A stretch of DNA of 64,000 nt, taken from positions 310,001-374,000 of the forward strand of contig CADEDY010000001.1 of the NCBI GenBank assembly GCA_902826215.1. The letters are read 5' to 3'. This document shows positions 25,808 through 35,176 of this stretch, one piece after another (the first letter of the stretch is position 1; every line of letters begins with the position of its first letter). The notes below the pieces were generated by a model. It was not told the origin of the DNA. It saw only the letters and a program-made list of their open reading frames with translations, and searched no databases. The translations under genes were made by a program, and so were the position numbers. The DNA is from an uncultured Bacteroidota bacterium (lineage in GTDB: Bacteria; Bacteroidota; Bacteroidia; Flavobacteriales_F; PHOS-HE28).

Positions 25808-27046
25808 ATGAGCACTTTCAACCTCGTCGAGTCCTTCGGCGAATTCAAGGACATCAAGAACATCGACCGCGTAACCATGATGGGCATCCTGGAGGATGTC
25901 TTCCGCGGTGTGGTGAAGCGCCGCTTCGGGGAAGACGCCAAAGTGGACATCATCATCAACCCCGACAAGGGTGATCTGGAGGTGTGGCTCAACCGCATCA
26001 TCGTTGAGGATGGCTTCAGTGAGGATGACAACCTGGACATTGAGCTCTCCGAGGCTCGCAAGATCGAACCCGACTTCGAAGTGGGCGAGGAGGTGAGCCA
26101 AGAGGTGAAGATCGAGGACTTCGGTCGCCGCAACATCCTGAGCCTGAAGCAGAACCTCCAGAGCCGGATCATGGAACTGGAGAAGGATCACCTGTACAAC
26201 AAGTACAAGGAGCGTGTCGGCGAGATCATCACCGGCGAGGTGTACCAGATCTGGAAGCGCGAGACCCTGATCCTCGATGACGAGAGCAACGAGCTGATCC
26301 TGCCGAAGGACCAGCAGATCAAGACCGACTTCTTCAAGAAGGGCGACAATGTGCGCGCCGTGGTGTGGAAGGTGGAGATGCGGAACAACACCCCCGTGGT
26401 GATCTTGAGCCGCACCGCGCCTGAATTCCTCGAGAAGTTGTTCGAACAGGAAGTGCCCGAAGTGGCCGATGGCCTCATCACCATCAAGCGCATCGTGCGC
26501 GAGCCCGGTGAGCGCGCCAAGGTGGCGGTGGAGAGCTACGATGACCGTATCGATCCAGTAGGTGCCTGTGTGGGCATGAAGGGTTCACGTATCCATGGCA
26601 TCGTGCGCGAACTGCGCAACGAGAACATCGATGTGATCAACTTCACCACCAACGACCAATTGCTGATCCAGCGGGCACTGAGCCCTGCCAAGGTCGGTGA
26701 CATCAAGTTGGACATGGAGCACAAGCGTGCCGAGGTCTACATGAAGCCGGATCAAGTGGCCTTGGCCATCGGAAAGGGTGGACACAACATCAAACTGGCC
26801 GGTAAGTTGACCGGTTTCGATATCGACGTGTATCGCGAAACCGACGAGGTCACCGACGACGTGAGCTTGGACGAGTTCGGCGACGAGATCGATCAGTGGA
26901 TCATTGACGAATTCAAGAAGATCGGTCTGGACACGGCACGCAGCGTGATGGACCTGACAACGGATGAATTGGTGAAGCGCACGGACCTCGAAGAAGAGAC
27001 CATCATCGAGGTGCGCCGTATTTTGAACCAGGAATTGGAGGCGTAA
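25808..27046 (+). CDS. nusA: Transcription termination/antitermination factor NusA
   Basis: The 412-residue NusA has the RNA-polymerase-binding N-terminal domain (residues 1-125, with MMGILEDVFRGVVKRRFGED), an S1 domain (ITGEVYQIWKRETLILDDES), KH1 (DPVGACVGMKGSRIHGIVRE) and KH2 (VALAIGKGGHNIKLAGKLTG). A short helix-hairpin-helix-like end (DLTTDELVKRTDLEEETI) replaces the long acidic repeats of E. coli NusA. NusA modulates pausing and termination, so it could act on the hairpin in its own leader. Confidence 0.96.
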   Translation: MSTFNLVESFGEFKDIKNIDRVTMMGILEDVFRGVVKRRFGEDAKVDIIINPDKGDLEVWLNRIIVEDGFSEDDNLDIELSEARKIEPDFEVGEEVSQEVKIEDFGRRNILSLKQNLQSRIMELEKDHLYNKYKERVGEIITGEVYQIWKRETLILDDESNELILPKDQQIKTDFFKKGDNVRAVVWKVEMRNNTPVVILSRTAPEFLEKLFEQEVPEVADGLITIKRIVREPGERAKVAVESYDDRIDPVGACVGMKGSRIHGIVRELRNENIDVINFTTNDQLLIQRALSPAKVGDIKLDMEHKRAEVYMKPDQVALAIGKGGHNIKLAGKLTGFDIDVYRETDEVTDDVSLDEFGDEIDQWIIDEFKKIGLDTARSVMDLTTDELVKRTDLEEETIIEVRRILNQELEA

Positions 27047-27066
27047 CGCACCGCGGTACGCCGTTA

Positions 27067-27126
27067 GGGGCCGATGATCATCGGCCCGGTGTTTCGGGGG
27101 CGATGAATGATCGCCCGGTATTTCAG
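27067..27126. repeat. Two tandem ~30-bp hairpin units between nusA and infB
   Basis: Unit 1 contains the perfect 20-bp palindrome GGGCCGATGATCATCGGCCC (27068-27087). Unit 2 contains GGGCGAT-gaatg-ATCGCCC (27098-27116). Each is followed by CCGGTRTTTC, so the two are diverged copies of one module. They lie in the 170-bp nusA-infB spacer, which holds no other visible feature. Confidence 0.65.
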
Positions 27127-27216
27127 GATCGTTGCCCCGCATCGATCCACGGAGGAAGAACAGAACGCGATCTTCGGATCGCACACGAAGGAAAGTAGGC
27201 CAACAGGACCGAGTGT

Positions 27217-29901
27217 ATGAGTGAAACGACGGATAAGGGATTGCGACTGAGCAAAGTGGCTCGGGAATTCAACCAGGGTGTACACACCGTGGTGGAGTTC
27301 CTTGAGAGCAAGGGCCATTCAGTGGAGAGCAATCCCAACACCAAGATCCCAGCGGATCTGTACGAACTCCTGCAGAACGAGTTCGGCAACGACAAGGAGA
27401 TCAAGCAGAAGAGCCAAGAGGTTGTTCAGCAGCGGCAAGAGCGCGAGACCATTTCCTTGGTACCACCTCCACCCCCTGCCCCGAAGGAGGTCGCGAAGCG
27501 GAAGGAGGAGCCCGAAGAAGCAGCACCTGTTGCAGCTGCGCCTGCACCCGCGCCGGCAGTAACCCCGGCCGAACCTGTGTTGATCAAGGCGCGCGCCGCC
27601 AAGGCTGCTGGGCCGAAGACCGTTGGGAAGATCGACCTGCCAGCCAAGAAAGGCGCCAAGAAAGCAGCCGAACCTGAAGCGAAGGCCGAGGTCACACCGG
27701 CACCGGTACCGACCGAAGCTCCAGCTCCTGTAGCAGAAGCGCCAGCCGCTCCGGCAACTCCGGTTGCGCCGCCAGCGGATGCTGAGCCAGAAACCATCCG
27801 CGTGAACGTGCAGAAGTTGGCTGGCTTGAAGACCTTGGGCAAGATCGTGTTGCCGGTCGCCAAGGAGCGTAAGCCAAGCGAACGCGACAACGAACGCGGT
27901 CGCCGCAAGCGCATCGTGAAACCGGGTCCTGTGAATGTGGAACGCACGGTTCAACAAGAACAGCGCAACACGCCAGCCCCAGGCCGTCCAGGTGAACTGG
28001 ATGAGAATGCGGTGAAGCGAAAGGTGAGCGAGACCCTCGCCCGCTTGACAGGTGGCAAGAGCAAAGGCGCCAAGATGCGCCGCGAGAAGCGTGACCAACG
28101 TGGTCGTCGCTACGAAGAAGAACAAGCAGCACGCGAGCTGGCAGGCATGACCCTCAAGGTCACCGAGTTCGTTACCGCGAGCGAACTGGCTTCCATGATG
28201 AGCGTGCCGGTAACGGACATCATCAAGGCCTGCTTCAGCTTGGGCATGATGGTGAGCATCAACCAACGCCTCGATGCCGAGACCCTCGCGGTGATCGCCG
28301 AGGAGTACGGCTTCAAAGTGGAGTTCGTCGGTGCCGATGTGCAGGAGACCTTGATGGAGGAGGCCGATGATCCGGATCGTGTGGTAGAGCGCGCGCCGAT
28401 CGTCACTGTGATGGGTCACGTTGACCACGGTAAGACCTCCTTGCTTGATCACATCCGGAAGGCCAACGTGATCGCTGGTGAAGCAGGTGGCATCACCCAG
28501 CACATCGGTGCGTACAGCGTGACCTTGGACAACGGCAAGCGCATCGCCTTCCTCGATACACCGGGTCACGAAGCGTTCACCGCAATGCGTGCTCGTGGTG
28601 CACAGGTCACCGACATCGCCATCATCGTGATCGCGGCGGACGACAGTGTGATGCCACAGACACGCGAAGCCATAAACCACGCGCAAGCGGCGGGTGTGCC
28701 GATGGTATTCGCCTTCAACAAGATCGATAAGCCTGGTGCCAACGCGGAGAAGATCCGTGAGCAGCTGAGCCAGATGAACATCCTCGTGGAGGAGTGGGGT
28801 GGGAAGTACCAGACCCAGGAGATCAGCGCCAAGCAAGGCAAGGGCGTGGATCAACTGTTGGAGAAGGTATTGCTCGAAGCGGATCTCCTCGACCTCAAGG
28901 CCGACCCCGGCAAACGGGCGCACGGTGTTGTCATCGAGAGCACCTTGGAGCAAGGTCGTGGCTATGTCACCACCCTGCTTGTGGATGCAGGTACGTTGCG
29001 GAAGGGCGACGTGATCCTTGCCGGCCAGTACAGCGGTCGTGTGCGGAACATGTTCAACGAACGCGGCCAGCAGGTTTCTGATGCACCGCCTTCAACGCCG
29101 GTCTCCATCCTCGGTCTGGATGGTGCACCCAATGCGGGCGACACGTTCCAGGTCTTCGAGGACGAGCGCGACGCACGGACCATTGCTACTCGCCGCCAGC
29201 AATTGCAGCGGGAGCAGGGCATCCGTACACACAAGCACATCACGTTGGACGAGATCGGTCGTCGTTTGGCGATCGGCGATTTCAAGGAACTCAACCTCAT
29301 CGTCAAAGGCGACGTGGACGGTTCCGTCGAAGCCCTCACCGATTCGTTGTTGAAGCTCAGCACCGAACAGATCAAGGTGAACGTGATCCACCGCGCGGTG
29401 GGTCCGATCGCCGAGAGCGACGTGTTGCTGGCGACAGCTTCCAACGCGATCATCGTCGGCTTCCAAGTGCGCCCCACACCGGGTGCACGCAAGCTCGCCG
29501 AAACGGAAGAGATCGACATCCGGATGTACTCCATCATCTATGCTGCGATCGAAGAGATCAAGCAAGCCATGGAGGGCATGTTGGCACCGAAGGAAGTGGA
29601 GAAGGTGATCGGTACCGCCGAGGTGCGCGAAACCTTCCGCATCAGCAAGGTGGGCACTGTGGCAGGTTGCTACGTGCTCGACGGCAAGCTCGATCGCAAG
29701 AACAAGGTCCGCCTCATCCGGGATGGCATCGTGATCTACACCGGCGACCTCGATACCCTCAAGCGTTTCAAGGACGATGTGAAGGAGGTCACCCATGGAT
29801 ATGAGTGCGGCCTCAACATCAAGAACTTCAACGACATCAAGGTGGGCGACAACCTCGAAGCCTTCGAGATGATCGAAGTGAAGCGGACGTTGAACGATTG
29901 A
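27217..29901 (+). CDS. infB: Translation initiation factor IF-2
   Basis: The 894-residue GTPase has an IF-2 N-domain ([20 protein letters not shown]), a long low-complexity Ala/Pro/Glu linker (residues about 85-300), and the G domain with the P-loop [12 protein letters not shown], the G3 motif [16 protein letters not shown] and the G4 motif NKIDKPGA. The C1 and C2 domains follow, with the end region [17 protein letters not shown] binding fMet-tRNA. It is the last gene of the rimP operon and is followed by an intrinsic terminator. Confidence 0.97.
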   Translation: MSETTDKGLRLSKVAREFNQGVHTVVEFLESKGHSVESNPNTKIPADLYELLQNEFGNDKEIKQKSQEVVQQRQERETISLVPPPPPAPKEVAKRKEEPEEAAPVAAAPAPAPAVTPAEPVLIKARAAKAAGPKTVGKIDLPAKKGAKKAAEPEAKAEVTPAPVPTEAPAPVAEAPAAPATPVAPPADAEPETIRVNVQKLAGLKTLGKIVLPVAKERKPSERDNERGRRKRIVKPGPVNVERTVQQEQRNTPAPGRPGELDENAVKRKVSETLARLTGGKSKGAKMRREKRDQRGRRYEEEQAARELAGMTLKVTEFVTASELASMMSVPVTDIIKACFSLGMMVSINQRLDAETLAVIAEEYGFKVEFVGADVQETLMEEADDPDRVVERAPIVTVMGHVDHGKTSLLDHIRKANVIAGEAGGITQHIGAYSVTLDNGKRIAFLDTPGHEAFTAMRARGAQVTDIAIIVIAADDSVMPQTREAINHAQAAGVPMVFAFNKIDKPGANAEKIREQLSQMNILVEEWGGKYQTQEISAKQGKGVDQLLEKVLLEADLLDLKADPGKRAHGVVIESTLEQGRGYVTTLLVDAGTLRKGDVILAGQYSGRVRNMFNERGQQVSDAPPSTPVSILGLDGAPNAGDTFQVFEDERDARTIATRRQQLQREQGIRTHKHITLDEIGRRLAIGDFKELNLIVKGDVDGSVEALTDSLLKLSTEQIKVNVIHRAVGPIAESDVLLATASNAIIVGFQVRPTPGARKLAETEEIDIRMYSIIYAAIEEIKQAMEGMLAPKEVEKVIGTAEVRETFRISKVGTVAGCYVLDGKLDRKNKVRLIRDGIVIYTGDLDTLKRFKDDVKEVTHGYECGLNIKNFNDIKVGDNLEAFEMIEVKRTLND

Positions 29902-29918
29902 TCCTGACTGAACAGATC

Positions 29919-29955
29919 GAAGACCGGTACCTGAAAAGGACCGGTCTTCGTGTTT
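29919..29955 (+). terminator. Intrinsic terminator after infB
   Basis: GAAGACCGGT (29919-29928) pairs perfectly with ACCGGTCTTC (29940-29949) around an 11-base loop and is followed by GTGTTTC. It may also serve the convergent SPOR gene. Confidence 0.65.
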
Positions 29956-29970
29956 CTGACCGTCGGTCAG

Positions 29971-30405
29971 CTACTCTGCCTCCATCCGTGGCATCTCGAT
30001 CTCGTCGGGAACGATATAGCTCCCAGGATAGGCCACCTTCAGGTCACGAAGAAGGCGCTCTGCTTCGAGTCGGGTGCGCAAGTCACCCACACGCAGCCGG
30101 AAATTCGGTGCCAGCCAACTGAGGTAGGCGGGGATCTCCGGATTCTTCAGGAGGAAGGAGCGCTTGGTCGCTTCGGCGGTTGATCGATCACCGAGAAAGA
30201 TCTGCACCCGATAGCCCTGTTGCGCATGATCCCGCTCGGAATAGTCCTTCAACAAGGCATCGATACGGGGTGTGGTGTTGATCGTTACATGCCCTGGTTG
30301 CGCAGTTAACGGGGAATCGACCGGCGTGTTCCGGATCGCTGGATCGGCCTGCGCGAACACAATTTGCGGCGCCAACGCGACAAGAAGAAAGAGGTGACGG
30401 ATCAT
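29971..30405 (-). CDS. SPOR domain protein, exported
   Basis: This 144-residue protein has a signal peptide (MIRHLFLLVALAPQIVFAQ) and a C-terminal SPOR domain (GYRVQIFLGDRSTAEATKRS, then RLRVGDLRTRLEAERLLRDL). SPOR domains bind denuded peptidoglycan at division sites. ATG 30405 is preferred to a GTG three codons upstream. A TACTTTTA box (30421-30428 on the reverse strand) may be its promoter. It is divergent from actA and shares the operator-like palindrome at 30481. Confidence 0.82.
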   Translation of the reverse strand: MIRHLFLLVALAPQIVFAQADPAIRNTPVDSPLTAQPGHVTINTTPRIDALLKDYSERDHAQQGYRVQIFLGDRSTAEATKRSFLLKNPEIPAYLSWLAPNFRLRVGDLRTRLEAERLLRDLKVAYPGSYIVPDEIEMPRMEAE

Positions 30406-30480
30406 GGAGAACACGGGGCTAAAAGTATGCCGCTGATCGTCTGTGCGGCCTCTCTCGCTAGGTCATCGTAACGGCTTCCT

Positions 30481-30501
30481 TATTTAGAACAACTCTAAAT
30501 A
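30481..30501. promoter_or_regulatory. Perfect inverted repeat TATTTAGA-N5-TCTAAATA upstream of actA
   Basis: Two eight-base arms flank ACAAC, giving an AT-rich operator-like dyad in an otherwise GC-rich region. It lies 76 bp before the actA -7 box and between divergent genes. The form resembles metalloregulator or redox-regulator sites, but the regulator cannot be named from sequence alone. Confidence 0.55.
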
Positions 30502-30556
30502 GTGACATCCCTGTGGCAACCTTAACAACCGACGGTCCCCCTATTGCTTCGCCTTG

Positions 30557-30564
30557 TATTTTTG
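30557..30564 (+). promoter_or_regulatory. Bacteroidota -7 box for the actABCDEF-cox operon
   Basis: TATTTTTG matches TAnnTTTG exactly and is followed by CGG. It lies 16 bp before the proposed actA ATG at 30580. This argues against the upstream in-frame TTG at 30544 as start. Confidence 0.6.
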
Positions 30565-30579
30565 CGGCCGGACAAACGG

Positions 30580-31938
30580 ATGGATGTCCCTCCTAAAATG
30601 CTCGGAATGCCGCTTGTAGCAAGGATTTCAGAACGTTCCACCGGGCTCTTATACGCAACCCTCGCCGCCGTACTTTTCCTGTTCTCGGGCATCGCACACG
30701 CGCAACCAGCGGATGCAGCCCTCTACGCCACCGGCGAAAAGCTCTTCAAAGGGAATTGCGCTTCGTGCCACAAGCCCGATAAGGACCTGACAGGTCCAGC
30801 GATGAAGGGGGCCCGCGCTCGTTGGGATGTCAAAGGGGACATCTATGCATGGGTCAAGAACAGTTCGGCTTACCTGAAGACCGGCAACCCTTACGCTACC
30901 GAGCTCTTTGCCAAGTGGAACAAGAGCGTGATGACCGCGCAGGCCCTCAGCAACGAGGAGATCGACGCGGTCCTTTATTACGCGGACAACTACGCACCGC
31001 CTCCCCCGAAGCCCGGTGCTGTCGATGCATCTGCGTCCACGGGAACCAATGACGAAGGCTCCAACTGGCCTTGGCTCGTTGTCATCGCACTGCTCCTTCT
31101 CGTCGTAGGTATTTCGTTGAGCGGTGTGCGCACGAGTTTGGACAATGCCGTTCGCGAGGCAGAAGGCAAGGAGCCACTGCCGGACATGACCACCGGTCAG
31201 AAGTTCCGTCAGTGGGCTTGGAACAACAAGGCCTTTGCAACGATCCTCGGTCTGTTCGTCGTCGTCTTCATCACCCTGAAGCTGTGGGATGCAGCTTGGG
31301 TGGTCGGTGTCTACGGTGGTGACGAAGTGCCGCACTACAAACCCGAGCAGCCCATCCTTTTCAACCACACGCTGCATGCAGGCAAAGTGGAAGCAGGCAA
31401 CTTGGCCATCAACTGCCAGTACTGCCACAGCAGCGCGGAGAAGAGCAAGCACGCAGGGATCCCGAGTACGAACGTGTGCATGAATTGCCACCAAGCGGTC
31501 GCTGAGGGACGCTCCCCAGAAGGAACCAAGGAGATCGCGAAGATCTACGCTGCAGTGGGTTGGGATCCGGCAACGCTGAAATACACCGGTAGGACCGAAC
31601 CCGTGAAATGGGTGAAGGTCCACAACCTGCCTGATCACGCCTACTTCAACCACGCACAGCACGTTGCGGTGGGCAAGCTGGAGTGCCAGGAGTGCCATGG
31701 CCCCATCGATGAGAAGATGGATGTGGCCGAACAGTGGGCACCGCTCACCATGGGCTGGTGCATCAACTGCCACAATACGAAGGATGTGAAGATGGCCGGT
31801 AACGGCTACTACGACGAGGTTATGGCCCGCTTGGAAGAGACGGATATGGGCCACGCCGAATTGAAGAAGTATTTGGAGGACGAGAAGATCAGTGTGAGGG
31901 AACTTGGCGGCTGGGAATGCGCCAAGTGTCACTACTAA
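30580..31938 (+). CDS. actA: Alternative Complex III subunit ActA, multiheme cytochrome c
   Basis: The 452-residue subunit has six CxxCH sites. One is in an N-terminal monoheme domain (CASCH, after the signal-like LYATLAAVLFLFSGIAHA). Five lie in the C-terminal half (CQYCH, CMNCH, CQECH, CINCH, CAKCH). Two further hydrophobic segments separate them (WLVVIALLLLVVGISL and FATILGLFVVVFI). ActA is the periplasmic electron conduit of ACIII. The extra N-terminal monoheme domain fused to the pentaheme part is a Bacteroidota-type arrangement. ATG 30580 or 30598 is possible. Confidence 0.93.
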   Translation: MDVPPKMLGMPLVARISERSTGLLYATLAAVLFLFSGIAHAQPADAALYATGEKLFKGNCASCHKPDKDLTGPAMKGARARWDVKGDIYAWVKNSSAYLKTGNPYATELFAKWNKSVMTAQALSNEEIDAVLYYADNYAPPPPKPGAVDASASTGTNDEGSNWPWLVVIALLLLVVGISLSGVRTSLDNAVREAEGKEPLPDMTTGQKFRQWAWNNKAFATILGLFVVVFITLKLWDAAWVVGVYGGDEVPHYKPEQPILFNHTLHAGKVEAGNLAINCQYCHSSAEKSKHAGIPSTNVCMNCHQAVAEGRSPEGTKEIAKIYAAVGWDPATLKYTGRTEPVKWVKVHNLPDHAYFNHAQHVAVGKLECQECHGPIDEKMDVAEQWAPLTMGWCINCHNTKDVKMAGNGYYDEVMARLEETDMGHAELKKYLEDEKISVRELGGWECAKCHY

Positions 31939-31954
31939 GAACGAAACGCGCCGC

Positions 31955-34900
31955 ATGTCGAGCACGAAGCGATACTGGAAAGACCTCGGGGAACTGCATC
32001 AGCAACCCGAAGCGATCAAGGGCCGTGAGAACGAGTTCCCGCAGGATCTGGCCATCGATCAGGTACTGGGCGACGCCTCCTTCAATGGAGCGAGCACCGG
32101 CCGTCGGGACTTCCTCAAATTCCTGGGCTTCGGCCTGGGGGCCGCCACCTTGGCCGCCTGCGAAACCCCTGTGATCAAGAGCATTCCCTACGTCAACAAG
32201 CCTGAGGACATCACCCCGGGTGTGGCGAATTGGTATGCCAGCACCTTCTATGATGGAGAGGATTTCGCCAGCATCCTAGTGAAGACCCGCGAGGGCCGTC
32301 CGATCCACATCAAGGGCAACCCCCGTTTCGGTCTCAACCGCAATCCAGCGCTTCCGAAAGGTAGCATCAACGCCCGCATCAACAGTTCTGTGCTTTCGTT
32401 GTACGACAACGAGCGTTTGCACGGGCCGATGAAGAAGGGCGCCGAAGGCATGGCTGCAAGCACATGGGCCGAAGCCGACAAGTCGATCGCCGCAGGGTTG
32501 GATGCCGCTGCTGGCAAGCGCATGGTGGTCCTCACGGGCACCTTGGCCAGCCCGAGCAGTGCCGCCGCCCTTGAGCAGTTGAAGGCGAAGTATCCGACGC
32601 TGGAGCTCGTTCAGTACGATACCATCAGCTACAGCGGCGTCACCAACGCCAACCTGAAGAGCTTCGGCAAGCGGGTGTTCCCGAGCTACGATCTCACCAA
32701 GGCCGATGTGGTCGTGAGCGTGGATGCCGACTTCCTAAGTAGTTGGGGAAACACCACAGAAAGCACGTGGCAATACGCCAGCCGTCGTCAGCCGGGCAAG
32801 GGCATGAACCGCCACTTCCAGTTCGAAGCGCGGATGAGCCTGAGCGGTGCCAACGCCGATGTGCGCGTGCCGTTGAAGGTGAGCGAACTGCCCAAGGCTG
32901 TGATGGCCTTGCATGCCCACATCAGTGGTAGCGGATCCGGTGCGGACGCGGCCATGATGAAAGCCACGGAAAGTGCTGCGAAAGCGTTGATGGCTTCCAA
33001 AGGCCGCAGCGTGGTGGTGGCCGGCAGTAACAACGAAGGTGTTCAGGTGCTGGTGAACAGCATCAATAGCATTCTCGGCAACTACGGCAGCACCATCGAT
33101 ATCGACCGTCCTTCCACCCTTCACCAAGGGAACGATGCCGAAGTTGCGCGCTTGGTGGAAGGCATGAACAGCGGTGCCGTTGGCGCGTTGCTCATCGCTG
33201 GTGTGAATCCGGCCTACAGCTTGCCGAATGCCGATCAGTTCAAGGCCGGTCTGGCGAAAGTGCCCCTGACGGTGAGCTTCAGCGGGTACGCTGATGAGAC
33301 CGCCAGCCTGTGCGGTTGGATCTGCCCGGACAACCACTACCTCGAGAGTTGGAACGACTTCATGCCGAAGGCAGGTCATTACACCTTGGGTCAACCTGTG
33401 ATCAGCCCGCTGTTCGACACGCGTCAATGGCAGGAGAGCCTCTTGCGCTGGTCGGGATCTTCCGTGGCCTATTATGATCTCATTCGTAGCACGTGGCAAC
33501 AAGGCATGGCCCAGTACGGTGGCCTCGCCGAGATGTTCACGAACACGTGGAACCAAGCGGTACACGACGGCGTGTACGAGCCTGCTGGCATCCCAGCTGG
33601 GGTGAACACGGCGGTCTTCGCTGCTGATGTTTCCGCAGCAACGGCGATGGCCACCGCATCGACCACCGGTGCTGGCGAATTCGAATTGGCGCTCTACACC
33701 ACCGAGGCCATCGGCAGCGGTCGCCATGCGAACAACCCCTGGTTGCAGGAGATGCCCGATCCGCTCACCAAGATCACGTGGGACAACTACGTGTGCATGG
33801 CGCCAGCGGACATCGAGCGGATGGGCCTCAACATGTACCTCGGCGAGCAAGCACCAGCAAGCCTCGTCACGGTGAAGGCCGGTGAGCGTGAGATCACGTT
33901 GCCTGTGGTTCCGACACCTGGACAGCGCACAGGAACGGTTGCGATCGCACTGGGCTATGGCCGTGGTGCGAACGGCGAGAAGGTCGGTCGTGCAGCCTGC
34001 ACCACGGATCACATCGGGGATTTCGTTCCTGTTGGAAAGAATGCCTACCCGATGACCAGTTGGGTGAATGGCGCAGTGGGCTACGAGGCCTTGAACGTGA
34101 CAGTGACCGCGACCGGAGATACCTACCCGGTGGCCATCACGCAAACGCACCTCACGGATATGGATCGCCACAGCGTGGTGAAGGAAACCAATTTGGCCAC
34201 CTTCCTCACAGGCGACAAGAAAGCGTACAACCATGCGCATGAACTCGGTGTTCACGAGGATGTGAACGGCGACGGCGTGATCAACGCGTTGGATAAGAAA
34301 CCCGTAGCCGAATTCGACCTGTGGGAAGAGCATCCGGTCGAAGGCGTTGGGCACCGTTGGGGCCTCAGCATCGACCTGAACGGCTGCATCGGTTGCGGAG
34401 CCTGCATCACGGCCTGCAACAGCGAGAACAACATCTCGGTGGTCGGCAAGGACGAGGTGCGCCGCAGCCGCGAAATGCACTGGTTGCGTTTGGATCGTTA
34501 CTACAGCAGCGCCACCACCAAGGAGAGCGCCAAGGAGGATGGCCTGGGCAAGATCGACATGTACCTCAAGATGGAGGTGCCCGAGGAAAGTCCCACGGTC
34601 GTCTTCATGCCGGTGATGTGCCAGCATTGCAACCACGCACCGTGCGAAACGGTTTGTCCGGTTGCTGCTACCACGCACAGCAACGAGGGCCTGAACCAAA
34701 TGACCTACAACCGCTGCATCGGCACACGGTACTGCGCGAACAACTGCCCGTACAAGGTGCGCCGCTTCAACTGGTTCAACTACGTGAGCGAGAAGTTCGG
34801 CGAAGTGAACCCCGCTTGGGACGATCTGGGCCGTATGGTGCTGAACCCCGACGTAACGGTCCGTTCTCGCGGTGTGATCGAAAAGTGCAGCATGTGTGTG

Positions 34901-35161
34901 CAGAGCATCCAAGCGGGCAAGTTGGCCGCGAAGAAGGCTGGAACGCCGGTGCAGGACGGTGCCATCGAGACCGCTTGCAGCTCAGCATGTGGAACCGGCG
35001 CCATCGTGTTCGGCGACCTGAACGACAAGAAGAGCAAGGTGCTCGGTCTCGCCACAAGTGACCGGAGCTACCACATGCTCGAAGAGATCGGCGTGAAACC
35101 CAACGTGAACTACCTGGTGAAAGTGCGGAACACCGAAGAGGCGGCCGCACATCACGCCTAA
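31955..35161 (+). CDS. actB: Alternative Complex III subunit ActB, molybdopterin-like/iron-sulfur fusion
   Basis: The 1068-residue protein starts with a Tat-type signal (GRRDFLKFLGFGLGAATLAAC) whose end doubles as a lipobox. A molybdopterin-oxidoreductase-like domain lacking cofactor ligands fills residues 60-770. The C-terminal ferredoxin domain carries four cysteine clusters: CIGCGACITAC, CQHCNHAPCETVC, CIGTRYCANNC and CSMC...CSSAC. An EF-hand-like loop, DVNGDGVINALD, is inserted at 34259-34294 just before the iron-sulfur domain. ActB relays electrons within the complex. Confidence 0.94.
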   Translation: MSSTKRYWKDLGELHQQPEAIKGRENEFPQDLAIDQVLGDASFNGASTGRRDFLKFLGFGLGAATLAACETPVIKSIPYVNKPEDITPGVANWYASTFYDGEDFASILVKTREGRPIHIKGNPRFGLNRNPALPKGSINARINSSVLSLYDNERLHGPMKKGAEGMAASTWAEADKSIAAGLDAAAGKRMVVLTGTLASPSSAAALEQLKAKYPTLELVQYDTISYSGVTNANLKSFGKRVFPSYDLTKADVVVSVDADFLSSWGNTTESTWQYASRRQPGKGMNRHFQFEARMSLSGANADVRVPLKVSELPKAVMALHAHISGSGSGADAAMMKATESAAKALMASKGRSVVVAGSNNEGVQVLVNSINSILGNYGSTIDIDRPSTLHQGNDAEVARLVEGMNSGAVGALLIAGVNPAYSLPNADQFKAGLAKVPLTVSFSGYADETASLCGWICPDNHYLESWNDFMPKAGHYTLGQPVISPLFDTRQWQESLLRWSGSSVAYYDLIRSTWQQGMAQYGGLAEMFTNTWNQAVHDGVYEPAGIPAGVNTAVFAADVSAATAMATASTTGAGEFELALYTTEAIGSGRHANNPWLQEMPDPLTKITWDNYVCMAPADIERMGLNMYLGEQAPASLVTVKAGEREITLPVVPTPGQRTGTVAIALGYGRGANGEKVGRAACTTDHIGDFVPVGKNAYPMTSWVNGAVGYEALNVTVTATGDTYPVAITQTHLTDMDRHSVVKETNLATFLTGDKKAYNHAHELGVHEDVNGDGVINALDKKPVAEFDLWEEHPVEGVGHRWGLSIDLNGCIGCGACITACNSENNISVVGKDEVRRSREMHWLRLDRYYSSATTKESAKEDGLGKIDMYLKMEVPEESPTVVFMPVMCQHCNHAPCETVCPVAATTHSNEGLNQMTYNRCIGTRYCANNCPYKVRRFNWFNYVSEKFGEVNPAWDDLGRMVLNPDVTVRSRGVIEKCSMCVQSIQAGKLAAKKAGTPVQDGAIETACSSACGTGAIVFGDLNDKKSKVLGLATSDRSYHMLEEIGVKPNVNYLVKVRNTEEAAAHHA

Positions 35162-35176
35162 GGACAAAAGAGGACC

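Noticed and set aside
32735-34912. 725-codon reverse-strand open frame opposite actB
   Set aside because: The opposite strand has unambiguous ActB domains; the antisense translation has no recognisable domain.
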